A stretch of 64,000 bases of DNA, taken from the NCBI GenBank assembly GCA_963717385.1, contig CAVQWE010000007.1:25263-89262 (forward strand). Direction: 5' to 3'. Below the pieces are notes generated by a model. The model searched no databases and was not told the origin of the DNA. It worked only from the letters and a program-made list of their open reading frames with translations. The stretch's first letter is position 1. Each line of letters starts with the position of its first letter. The position numbers and the translations under genes are program-made. This stretch comes from Sva-07 sp963717385 (GTDB taxonomy: Bacteria > Actinomycetota > Acidimicrobiia > Acidimicrobiales > Ilumatobacteraceae). Below, one piece after another: positions 30,318 through 39,147 of this stretch.

Positions 30318-32714
30318 TCACAACAGACGCTGCTGGCGCAGCGAGCGAACCGCGAAGTAGCCGAGACACGGCGGCAGGTAGAACGTCAGGAGCCGGTAGG
30401 TGATCGCAGCGGCCATGGCGGTAGAGCTGTCGACACCGATCGCCGTGAACCCAGCAGTCAGTGCCGCCTCGGTGACGCCGACACCGCCCGGAACGGGCAT
30501 CAGCCCAGCGAACAACGCCACGGAGACGTTGACCAACACGGCATCGGCGAATCCCACGTCCTGCCCGAACGCCCGCAAGACGGTGTAGATCGTCAGCGAG
30601 AAGAGCAACTGCACCAGCAGGTTGGCGAGCACGACCGAGATCAACCGCCGCGGCGACGACAGCATCGGACCAACACGCTGCCACGTGGTCCTCAAGACCG
30701 ACACGACCGGGTCGCGGAACTTGGGGACCAACCAGACCACGGCAACACCGATCGCAACGACCACCACAGCGATCAGGAGAAGTCGTCCCGTGAAGTCCGG
30801 CGCGTCTGCACTGATGTTCAGATCGAGGCTGCCGAGGCCGAAGCCGACGATCATCAGGATCAGGCTGATCTGCGACACGAAACCGGCGACGCTGTCGAGA
30901 CCACCGACGGCGATCGCCGTCGTGCGATCGAGGCCGTTGCGTTGGAAGAAGCGGATGTTGACGGCCACTCGGGCTGCCGTCGACGGCACGGCGAGGTTCA
31001 CGAAGGTGATCGCGAACTCGAGCAGCGTCAGGCGGCCGAGCGGCACCGGAATCGGTGCTGCTCGCGACACAGCGAACGCTCCGGCGAAGCGGGGTGTCTG
31101 GCCGACGACGAGTGCAAGAAGCAAGATGGCAGGGCTGGCTTGTCCGATCGCATCGAGGATCGATTGCAGGCCGACCTCCTGGACTGCACCGATGATCCCG
31201 TAGCCGACGACGGCGAGGAGCACCCACATGACGATGTTGCTGACGGAGAACCGCCGGATCGTCTGGAGTTCCTGTTCCTCAGCGCCAACGCTGGTGATCG
31301 TGGCTTTGCGAAGATCGTCGAGATCGAGGTCGGCGTCTTCGGCATCCTGTCGCAGTTCAGACGGCATCGCTGCCTGCTGCACGAAGGTGGTCATCTCGGT
31401 GAGGCGTTCGCTTCCGAGCGCGGCAGTGGCGGCAGCAATGGCCCGCTCGGGGCCGACGGCGACCGCAGTGGAGGTCAAGAGTTGTGCTTCGTCGAGTTGG
31501 CGTGAGGTGTCCGACCACTCGATGGTCGCCCGGTCGAAGTCGGCGAAGTGAACATGGCCGTCGGCGACTTGGAGATGTTGTGGGGTGATGCCGCCGTGAC
31601 GGATTCCGACCTGGTGGAGCCGGTCGAGTGACTGCCAGGCGTCGGACAGGACGTCGTCGCCGATCTCGCCGTCGCCGTGTCCGAACCCCTCGCCGACCCG
31701 TTCGGACACGAACAGCGCGTTGCCGCGCTGATCGGTGGCCGCAGCGACGAACGGGGTGACGGACGCTCCCTCTCGTTCGGCATACAGGGTGAGATACGCC
31801 TGGTGTTCGACCTGGCGGCGCAGATTGACGGTGACGTTGCGACCACCCGACCGGTAGAACACCAGCCGCCAGAGCTTGACGAAGAACTGGCTGTCCCACG
31901 AGTCGCGTCCGTGGACTTGCACGTCGACCTCTCGGCCGTCTGGAGTGCGTGCGTGAGCGACGGTCGCACCGTTGCGGACCTCGACGGTGATCGGCGTGGC
32001 GTCGACGCCGATCGATCGCAGTGACGCATCGAGATCGGCGAGTGACGGTGTGGCGTCGGGCGACCCGAACCCGAGGTGGACGAGCGCTCCCGCCGCCCAG
32101 CCGATCGCCACCGCGCAGAGCGCCTCGCTCGGAGTTGCGACGTCGAGGATCAGTGCCGACATCCACGCGACGCCGATGAGCCAGCGACCGAATTTGCGCA
32201 GGGGGCCCACGAAGTAGGGGTTGGCCACGGTGATCGCCGCCGCGCCTGCGGCCAGCGCCAGCGATGGAAATGTGCCGTCGGTGTCGGCGGGACCGATCCC
32301 GTCGAACACTCGCGGAATCGAGTCGTCGACGATCCACCCCACCAGTGCAACGCCGGCGACGGTGATGCCGAGACTGACCGCCCAGTCGCGCAACAGCCGC
32401 CAGCGACGGCGCGCCGTCGCCAACACCGCGATGATCACCACCCACACCTGGACGAAGTCGAACGCCGGGCCCCAGACGAAGTCGAGGAGTGCGGGCAGCG
32501 AGGCCAACCAGCTGTCGAGTGACGACTCGAACTCGCCGGGGTCGCCGACCTGAGCGGCGGTGACGACGATGAGAACGACCGACAGCGTCAGCAGGACGAC
32601 ATCGGTCGGCCGCCGAAAACGCGTGGACGTCGACAGCACGGAGAACGCCCGTGTGCCGAGGCGTCGGGCGCCGAGGTCGGAGCACGCGGACCCTCTGGCG
32701 GTGTGCTTGTTCAC
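30318..32714 (-). CDS. lysylphosphatidylglycerol-synthase-type flippase fused to a kinase-like domain
   Basis: A 798-residue three-part membrane protein. Residues 1-210 hold about six hydrophobic segments. Residues 230-420 form a protein-kinase/APH-like domain: RQVEHQAYLTLYAE resembles the alphaC region and HGGITPQHLQ then FADFDRA the catalytic and metal loops. The usual catalytic Asp and Asn of HxDxxxxN are Gly and His here, while the DFD is kept, so it is probably a pseudokinase. Residues 470-798 are the UPF0104/LPG-synthase transmembrane domain (FAITFVNLAVPSTAARVAVN, GLMPVPGGVGVTEAAL). GTG start, 33 bp after the phosphodiesterase gene. Likely function: lipid translocation controlled by an internal sensor. 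Confidence 0.82.
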   Translation of the reverse strand: MNKHTARGSACSDLGARRLGTRAFSVLSTSTRFRRPTDVVLLTLSVVLIVVTAAQVGDPGEFESSLDSWLASLPALLDFVWGPAFDFVQVWVVIIAVLATARRRWRLLRDWAVSLGITVAGVALVGWIVDDSIPRVFDGIGPADTDGTFPSLALAAGAAAITVANPYFVGPLRKFGRWLIGVAWMSALILDVATPSEALCAVAIGWAAGALVHLGFGSPDATPSLADLDASLRSIGVDATPITVEVRNGATVAHARTPDGREVDVQVHGRDSWDSQFFVKLWRLVFYRSGGRNVTVNLRRQVEHQAYLTLYAEREGASVTPFVAAATDQRGNALFVSERVGEGFGHGDGEIGDDVLSDAWQSLDRLHQVGIRHGGITPQHLQVADGHVHFADFDRATIEWSDTSRQLDEAQLLTSTAVAVGPERAIAAATAALGSERLTEMTTFVQQAAMPSELRQDAEDADLDLDDLRKATITSVGAEEQELQTIRRFSVSNIVMWVLLAVVGYGIIGAVQEVGLQSILDAIGQASPAILLLALVVGQTPRFAGAFAVSRAAPIPVPLGRLTLLEFAITFVNLAVPSTAARVAVNIRFFQRNGLDRTTAIAVGGLDSVAGFVSQISLILMIVGFGLGSLDLNISADAPDFTGRLLLIAVVVVAIGVAVVWLVPKFRDPVVSVLRTTWQRVGPMLSSPRRLISVVLANLLVQLLFSLTIYTVLRAFGQDVGFADAVLVNVSVALFAGLMPVPGGVGVTEAALTAGFTAIGVDSSTAMAAAITYRLLTFYLPPCLGYFAVRSLRQQRLL

Positions 32715-32747
32715 CGTCGTCGGGATCGGTGTCCGAAACGTTCTCGC

Positions 32748-34644
32748 TCATGATTCGACACGGACCGGCTGACCGAGTTCCTGCAACCATCCCTTGAGCA
32801 CCCGGTGCAGCGCGCAGGGACCGTCGATCGGCGCTGGTGGCGCGCTCAGCCCGGCCGGGTAGAGGACGAACGGGTGGGTCTGCGCCCCGCCGAGACCACC
32901 ATGAGAGCTGACCTGATGCTCGAAGGCGGCCACCTCATCGCGCTCGGCGTCGTACATGCTGTTGACCATGAGGTCGCCCGCCGTGGAGAAGCTTGCGGCG
33001 CGGCTCACCAGATCGACCGCCGTCGGTCCGAACGGGCCGAGCGGATCATCGCCCTCGACCTCTCCGGAGTCGATCAGTCGACGCCCGGTGGCGCCGAGTA
33101 CGACGGGTCCGTCCGTGGCAGTCTGCACGAGTACGAAGCCGATGCCTGGATGGGCGACCAGGCCGGGCACGAGTTCGCGATGGCGCTCGTTGATCTCTTC
33201 GAGTGTGAGTCGGCGGTCACCGATGGGCAGATAGACCAGCCCGAGGTTGCCCGAGGCGAGAACCGTCGGAGCGGTGTCGGAGTGCTGCAGGTCGCGCTCG
33301 TCGCTCCGGGCAGTGCGGAGCCACGCCGATGACTCGGTGCGGCCGGCCTCGGAGTCGCTGTCGACCTCGACGGCCGAGCCGCACAGTCTGGCCACCAGGG
33401 CAGCGAGCGATTCGCCGTAGCGATCCTCGAACGTCGACCCCTGTGTTTGTCCGTGGTCGGAGAGCACCACGATCCGATACGGCCGAGGGGCATACGCGAC
33501 AGGCGCGTTCGAAGCGGGCGATCTGGCGATCGATGTCGCGCAGCACCCGCAACGTGTCGGCGCGCAAGGGCCCCGAGTGGTGCGACACCTCGTCGTAGCC
33601 CAAGAAGTCGATGTAGATCGAGTCACGCCCCTCGGCCATGTCGTTCAGCACGCCTTCGACGCAGACGTCCCGGCTCACGATCGTCGTGAAGGCCCGCAAG
33701 AACGCGTACGTCCAGTTTCGACTCACTCTCGGTTGCACCCCGCGGCGGACCTGGTCGCGGGTGGCGCGGCGTTCGCGAAGCACTTCGACGATGGTGGAGT
33801 TGAACGTGCGGACTGCGTTGGATGGCCGGGAGAAGTACTGGCGGTAGCCAGCTCCGAGCCGGCCCTCCTTGACGCGTCCCGCCACGCTCATGGTGAGCAC
33901 AGCACGCTGCGCGTCGCCGGTGTAGAGGTTGCCGTAGCTGGAGCCGTTGTGTGCAAGGAGGCCGTTGCCGTCGCTGTGGTGCTGTTCGATCGCCAGCGCC
34001 GACTTGGGATGGTTCGACACGACCAGGTCGCCCGTCGCCTTGTCGACCCACCGGAACGCCGGCATCTCGCTCGTCGAGCCGTGCAGGATGCCGCACTGGC
34101 TCACGCCGGTCTGCGACGACCACTCGGTCTGCCATGGCGACAATCGGTGGGCGCCGTCGTCGATCCAGCGCCGCAGGGTCGGAACGTCGCCAGATGCCAG
34201 CGCGACGCGCAGCACGGACTCGCCCAAGCCGTCGATCTGAGCGAACACCACGCCGGGAACATCGGTCACGGTGGTCGTGCGTCGCCGGCGCGCTCGCCGC
34301 GCCATTCGCTGGTCGTACCAGCTGTCGTCGTCGAGTGCGAGAGCGCTGGCGAACAGTGTTTCGGCCGACGTCATCACGATCGTGACCAACAACGCCGCAC
34401 CGAAACCGTCGAGCTGCACCCCTGGCAGTTCGTCGAGCACGAACCAGATCATCACGGCGTTGACGGCCAGGCTCGCAAGTCCCAGTGTGATCACCGAGAG
34501 GGGCACGAGCACCACTGCCAGCGCCGGCCAGATCAGTGCGTTGATCAGGCCGATGACCAAGCCTGCCAGCAACGCGTCGCCTGGCCGATCGATGTCGAAG
34601 TCGCGGATCAACCATGAGGCCACCGCCAGCGCTGCGGCGAGCAC
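32748..34644 (-). CDS. membrane-anchored phosphodiesterase/alkaline-phosphatase-fold enzyme, frame broken near 33500
   Basis: About 630 residues. The N-terminal 110 residues are four hydrophobic segments similar to the 'phage holin' superfamily IV (mycobacterial-type) domain (LINALIWPALAVVLVPLSVI). The enzyme domain follows: VVFAQIDGLGESVL with the first metal Asp, a nucleophile region SQTGVSQCGILHG, IYIDFLGYDEVSHH, then after a frame change IVVLSDHGQTQG and SSHGGLGG. This is the nucleotide-pyrophosphatase/PglZ-type alkaline-phosphatase fold. The frame switch lies in 33485-33510, close to a G-run. The start is uncertain: GTG 34644 is used, but an ATG at 34733 in the other frame could be the true start if another base is missing. 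Confidence 0.78.
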
Positions 34645-34781
34645 CAGGGTCGTGGCGATCAGTCGCGCGCGACGAACTGGCGCAGCGTTGGGCGAAGTAC
34701 GGGAGTCCGCAACACCTGACTCTGCTGCGACATCAGATGGTTCCTCTTTCGGTTGCGTTCGATTGTCTCACCCGGAGTGCA

Positions 34782-35537
34782 TCAGGCGGTTGGGGCATTG
34801 GCAGCGTCCTGTTCTCGTTCGGGACCCCGGACCGAACTGGCTTCCCAGTTTCGCTTGATCGGGCGGTAGAGCAGCCCGAGCAATCCGGTGGTCACGACCA
34901 CGGAGACCGTAATCGACAGCAGTGGCTTGCCCTGGATGATCGATGCGACGAGATAGCTGAACACGCAGGTGTAGGCGGCCCAGAACGTTCCGCCGATGGC
35001 ATCCCAGAGCAGAAACCTCGGGTACGGGTAGCGCGTGAGGCCCATCGTTGCGCCGAGCATGAAACGAAGTCCCGGCACGAAGCGTCCGAACACGATCAGC
35101 ATCGGGGCGGTCTGACTCAACACCTCGAGCGAACGAGCCACGTTGGTGTTGCGCTGGGCGCGTTCGACCTTGTCGGCCATGAACCGCCGGAGGACCGTTC
35201 GCGACAACCAGTAGAGCAACGAGTCGCCGATGATCGCGCCGAGCGAACCCGCCACGATGAGGCGCCACAGATCGATGTCCGAACCGGGCTGCGCGGCGAG
35301 ATTCGATGCGGTCGTGAGCAGCGACTCGCTCGGAAAGATGGGAATGATCGCGTCGAAGACGACGAACAATCCGATGACGAGGTACAGGTTCTCGACGTCT
35401 TCGAGGTTGATGGCCGAGACCGCAGTTGCGACCATCGGAGCGATCCACAGCATGGCGAGCAACCCGAGTGCACCAGCGAGAAGGATCGGGAAACGAGGCA
35501 CCCGGCGAGGGTGGTCGGTCGATGAGGGTGTGGACAT
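34782..35537 (-). CDS. DedA-family membrane protein
   Basis: A 251-residue SNARE-associated/DedA (VTT) protein. Diagnostic segments are IIPIFPSESLLTTA (the E-bearing re-entrant loop), GSLGAIIGDSLLYWLSR and VFGRFVPGLRFMLGATMGLTRYPYPRFLLWDAIGG with the conserved RFxPGxR. DedA proteins help return lipid carriers across the membrane and affect pH and proton-motive-force homeostasis. GGGAG lies before the ATG. It heads a probable operon with the phosphodiesterase and the flippase fusion, all three being membrane-lipid candidates. Confidence 0.93.
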   Translation of the reverse strand: MSTPSSTDHPRRVPRFPILLAGALGLLAMLWIAPMVATAVSAINLEDVENLYLVIGLFVVFDAIIPIFPSESLLTTASNLAAQPGSDIDLWRLIVAGSLGAIIGDSLLYWLSRTVLRRFMADKVERAQRNTNVARSLEVLSQTAPMLIVFGRFVPGLRFMLGATMGLTRYPYPRFLLWDAIGGTFWAAYTCVFSYLVASIIQGKPLLSITVSVVVTTGLLGLLYRPIKRNWEASSVRGPEREQDAANAPTA

Positions 35538-35604
35538 CTGGGCTCCCGGTTGTGGTCTCCGGTCGGGGACGACTCTGATCGTCGCAGCCGAGCACGTCGA
35601 TCGG

Positions 35605-35623
35605 ATCCCCCACAGTGGGGGAT
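35605..35623. promoter_or_regulatory. 19-bp palindrome upstream of DUF6325 gene
   Basis: ATCCCCCAC, one A, then GTGGGGGAT: a perfect 9+1+9 palindrome in the 176-bp region between the divergent dedA (start 35537) and DUF6325 (35714) genes. Its symmetry and position suggest a regulator-binding site. No regulator can be named. Confidence 0.5.
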
Positions 35624-35713
35624 GTCATGCACCTCGGCCCATCCGTATGTTCGAAGCGGGCACAGCGTCGATCCGTCGCCGTGCCGTCACGATCGCGAAT
35701 CTGCGGAGGAAAC

Positions 35714-36136
35714 ATGGTTGCACCGCTGGAATACACCATCATCGGCTTTGCCGACAACGAGGCGTTCTCGGGCGAAATCGTTCCCGAACTCGCTGCACTC
35801 GTCGACGCTGGAACCATTCGTATCGTCGACCTCGTGTTCCTCGCCCGAGGCGATGACGGCAGCGCCATCGTCCTCGAGGTCGACGAACACGATCATCTGA
35901 GTGCGTTCGCTGCGCTCGAAGGCGGCGTCGGAGGCGTGATCAGCCCCGACGACATCGACCACGCTGCCGAGTCGATCGTCGACGGCTCTTCGGTCCTGCT
36001 CATGGTCTGGGAGGACCTGTGGGCCGACCCGCTGGCGAGCGCGATCCGGCGAGCCGGTGGCGAACTCATCGAAGGGGCCAGGATCCCCCACGACCTCGCC
36101 GCCGAACTCGAGTCAGTCCTGGCCGAGTCGAACTGA
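35714..36136 (+). CDS. DUF6325-family protein, copy 1
   Basis: A 140-residue soluble protein of the DUF6325 (formerly DUF1269-like) type. It has YTIIGFADNEAFSGEIVPELAALV, then TIRIVDLVFLARGDDGS, and in the second half SSVLLMVWEDLWADPLASAIRRAGGELIEGARIP. The family is predicted to have a ferredoxin-like fold and often occurs with SHOCT proteins and stress genes. Strong Shine-Dalgarno GGAGGA five bases before the ATG. It is followed 16 bp later by a small basic SHOCT protein. A second such pair lies at 42368-42977. Molecular function unknown. Confidence 0.85.
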   Translation: MVAPLEYTIIGFADNEAFSGEIVPELAALVDAGTIRIVDLVFLARGDDGSAIVLEVDEHDHLSAFAALEGGVGGVISPDDIDHAAESIVDGSSVLLMVWEDLWADPLASAIRRAGGELIEGARIPHDLAAELESVLAESN

Positions 36137-36152
36137 ACCAAGGAGTACGAAC

Positions 36153-36461
36153 ATGTTGAGACGCCGCCCCGTCCTGCGCGCCGCCGCAGGCACCGCAGTC
36201 ATCGCCGGCACCGCCGCAGCAGTTGGTGGCCGGGTCCGCCGCCGCCAGGACCGCCGCTGGAATCAGCAGGCCGAAGCTGAAGCGTACGAACAGCAGGCCT
36301 ACCAGCAACCAGCGGCTCCTGCAGCGCCGGCTCCTGCACCAGCCCCCGCTGCGACGATGTCCGCCGTCGAGCAGCTGACACAGCTGGCCGCCCTGCGCGA
36401 TCAGGGTGTTCTGACCGACTCCGAGTTCGATACCGAGAAGTCGAAGATCCTCGCGGGCTGA
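36153..36461 (+). CDS. small Arg/Ala-rich SHOCT-domain protein
   Basis: A 102-residue protein with three parts: a short weakly hydrophobic Ala/Gly-rich N-terminal stretch bounded by arginines (RAAAGTAVIAGTAAAVGG then RVRRRQDRRW), a Gln/Ala/Pro linker, and a C-terminal SHOCT domain (VEQLTQLAALRDQGVLTDSEFDTEKSKILAG). SHOCT is a short two-helix oligomerisation or membrane-association module. AAGGAG precedes the ATG, and the gene follows DUF6325 by 16 bp, so the two are co-expressed. The N-terminal part is shared with the small protein at 42368, which lacks SHOCT. Confidence 0.82.
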   Translation: MLRRRPVLRAAAGTAVIAGTAAAVGGRVRRRQDRRWNQQAEAEAYEQQAYQQPAAPAAPAPAPAPAATMSAVEQLTQLAALRDQGVLTDSEFDTEKSKILAG

Positions 36462-36567
36462 GGCCCTCGGGCCGAGTACCAACCCGGCCAACGCAGTGTC
36501 CTGACTCGCTCAACGCCCGAACCCACTCGGCGGTGAGCACCGTCGGCGACGAACCGGAGTGATCCGA

Positions 36568-38449
36568 TCAGCCGACGACGATGATCTGGTCGTGCGGTGA
36601 GAGCGTCACTTGCTCCGACGAGGCCGGGTTGAGCACGACCTCGCCCTGGTCGGCGACACGTCGCCAGCCGATGGCGAGGACGCCCGCCGTGTACGACGTC
36701 GCCACGATGTCGGCGGTGGTGAACGTGCCGACCAGGTCGATGCGATCGCACTGGATCATTCGGATCGACGCTGTCCCCGCCGCCGTACAACTCGAGCAGT
36801 ACGTCTCGGCGTTCCGGTTGCTCGATCAGCTGCGCGATCAACTGGCTCCCGAGGGCTGCACTGATCAGGAAGTCGTCGGGGCCGGAGAGGTCGGCGAGGT
36901 CTGCGTGTTCCTCGCCGAGCATGTGCACGACGAACCGGGGCACGTCGCCGGCCCCGGCGCAGCGCCGCTTGAGCTGCATGACGTCGAGCATCGTTCGGGC
37001 GTCAGCCTCGTCGGCGTCGACGGAGGTGTAGCCGAGCACGACGATCGTGGTCGGTCGTGGATTCAGGCTCAGCGATGCTGCCTCGAGGGTGGGCGAGAGC
37101 TGCACGTCGACGTGGATGTCGGGGACGACGACGTCGCCGACTTCGATGTGCCGAGGGTCGAATGCCACTTCCACGCTTGACGACGGCGAGGTGTGGGTCG
37201 CCCATCCACTGAGCAGCTGCGGGCCGAGCGGATTCCAGCCCACCACGAGGATGTGTTCCTCGACCGGCTCGGTCACCTGCGTGGAACGGCGTTCTGCGGG
37301 CCCGCCGCTCTGGAGTGGTGTGGGCGTCGGGGCCGGCTCGAGGGTTTCGAGGTCGTGTGCGAGGACGATCAGTCGGTCGCCCGCTGCCATGGCCGATTCC
37401 GGCGACGGATTGAGCTCGACTCGACCGTCACGACGGCTGATGCCGAGCGGTCGGGCGTTCGTGAACCAACCCACGATCTCGTCGAAGCGCACCCCGAGGA
37501 GGTCGGGGCGATCGGTGATGTGGAGATCGCAGCCGCTGAAGTCGACGAGTTCGTTGACCACTCTGCTCAGTCCGCGCTGGCGAAGCGCAAACGCGGATGC
37601 TCGTGCGCTTGCCTGGGAGGTTGCGATGGGATGGATGGTCGGACCGAATGCCTGGACCAACCGCTCGGCGGTCGTCGGGTCGGTCACCTCGGCCACGACG
37701 GGAATGGAAGGGAGGCCCCCGAGCTCGGCGTTGAGCGCGAGCATCGTGTGCGCCACCGAGACATCGCCGCCGTCCCCGCATGGCAGCACGATGACGCCTC
37801 GTGCTTCGCCGACGCGCGCCAGCGCGATGTCCGCACGAACCCGTGGATCTCCGAATCGGTAGACGATGTGGGTCTGGTGCGGGTCCGAGACCGCCTCGAC
37901 CACCGACCGTCGCAGCTCGGTCGGATCGACGTCGGTGAGCACCACGATGGTGTTCGAGTCGTGTGCGGCGTTGGCCAGCACGAGTTGCTCGATGATCGCC
38001 GGGATGCGACTCGAACCACCCAGGATCACCAGGTGCCCGGACTCGATGACCACACTGCGGCCGCGGCGCATGCTGTCGATCCGGTCCTCGACGCCGGCTG
38101 CGATGATGCCGATCAGCGTGCCGGCGATCAGCAGTCCGAAGAGCGTCACCATCAGTGCGAGAATGCGCCGTCCCCAGCCGACGTCACCGGCCATCGTGCC
38201 GGTGTCGAGGATCCGGAGCAGGCTCTGCCAGAAGTCCTCGATCATCCCGGTGTTCTCGCTGCCGGTGAACGTGACGCCGAACAGCGACAGCAGCAGAGCA
38301 CTGAACAAGACGGCACCCAGGGTCACCACACCGAGCCAGGCGAGCGCTGCCGTCGTTCCCCGAGCGAGGACGTTGTCGAACCGGTAGCGCAGTCGTTCGC
38401 GCAGGGTCACGTCGATCCGGTTGCCGTCCCGGTCGGTGGTGCGTCGCAC
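36568..38449 (-). CDS. CASTOR/POLLUX-type ion channel with RCK/TrkA_N domains, frame broken near 36772
   Basis: About 625 residues. Two membrane segments (LAWLGVVTLGAVLFSALLLSLF and ILALMVTLFGLLIAGTLIGIIAAGVEDRI) surround a pore-like stretch (FWQSLLRILDTGTM), then tandem Rossmann/RCK domains (HLVILGGSSRIPAIIEQL; ILVVGWNPLGPQLL). This is the architecture of CASTOR/POLLUX channels and their bacterial relatives. After ELYGGGD the frame moves by one base near 36770-36776, next to a C-run, and continues ASIRMIQCDRIDLVGTF to a normal end at 36568 (SPHDQIIVVG). The alternative frame gives an Arg/His-rich tail typical of out-of-frame reading. GTG start, 1 bp downstream of the next gene's stop. Confidence 0.85.
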
Positions 38450-38450
38450 G

Positions 38451-39125
38451 TCAGCTGCTGACCCTGGGCGTCGACGACGGAAGCAGCACGTAGGAGCCGA
38501 CCAGGAAGCAGATCGCGCCGAGGAACGTGCCGGAGTTGACGATGGCGATGTTGAGCGCCTCGCCGGTGGTCTTCAGTGTGAACGAGGCGATCGCCGAGGC
38601 CATGAAGAATGCCGAGCCGACGTAGTTGAGCAACGACGACCACCAGTCCTGGTCGTCGGTGTTGCGGTACCAGAACCGACCGCTGAGGTGCATCCAGGCG
38701 AGGTGACTGGCAACGAGGAACGCGATTGACCCGAAGAAGTCCGGACCCCAGACGAGGCGGTTCGTCTCTTCGACGGTGAAGGTGGTGACCATGGCGTCGA
38801 TCGTATTGACGTTGAAGAGCAGGGTGCCTGCCAGTTGGACGACCGCTGCCCACCACAGCGCACCCCGGGGCGACCAGGCCCACAGCCTGGTGGGTGTGGA
38901 CTCACCGGCTCCGTCGTTGATCACCTGGACGACGGTGCTGTACCCGGCTGAGGTGAAGAACAACGACCCGATCACGAACGTGATGCCGACGACACGGCCA
39001 TCGACGAGTTGTGAGTAGGGCGGGAACGATCCGATGGCGAACAGCGTCGAACCGACGATGAAGAGCATCGCGGTTCGCCATCCGCGCTCGTGCGGTCTCC
39101 ATCCGATCTGTCGGTGCCACTGCAT
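38451..39125 (-). CDS. YrhK-like multi-pass membrane protein
   Basis: A 224-residue integral membrane protein with about six hydrophobic segments (AMLFIVGSTLFAIGSF, ITFVIGSLFFTSAGYSTVVQV, AVVQLAGTLLFNVNTI, FFGSIAFLVASHLAWM, YVGSAFFMASAIASF, GTFLGAICFLVGSYVLL). Conserved-looking Asn, Thr and Trp residues sit at segment ends (LFNVNTIDA; RLVWGPDFFGS). The first and last segments resemble the YrhK domain. No transport motif is recognised. The ATG at 39125 is preferred over upstream codons, which translate to shadow of the gadB 3' end. It lies between gadB (22 bp upstream) and the channel gene and is probably co-transcribed with both. Confidence 0.65.
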   Translation of the reverse strand: MQWHRQIGWRPHERGWRTAMLFIVGSTLFAIGSFPPYSQLVDGRVVGITFVIGSLFFTSAGYSTVVQVINDGAGESTPTRLWAWSPRGALWWAAVVQLAGTLLFNVNTIDAMVTTFTVEETNRLVWGPDFFGSIAFLVASHLAWMHLSGRFWYRNTDDQDWWSSLLNYVGSAFFMASAIASFTLKTTGEALNIAIVNSGTFLGAICFLVGSYVLLPSSTPRVSS

Positions 39126-39147
39126 CACATGGATGACTGCGTTCGGC

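Noticed and set aside
38451..39125. Calling the membrane protein next to gadB a GadC antiporter
   Set aside because: It has about six segments and 224 residues, against twelve segments and about 500 residues for APC-type GadC, and lacks its motifs.
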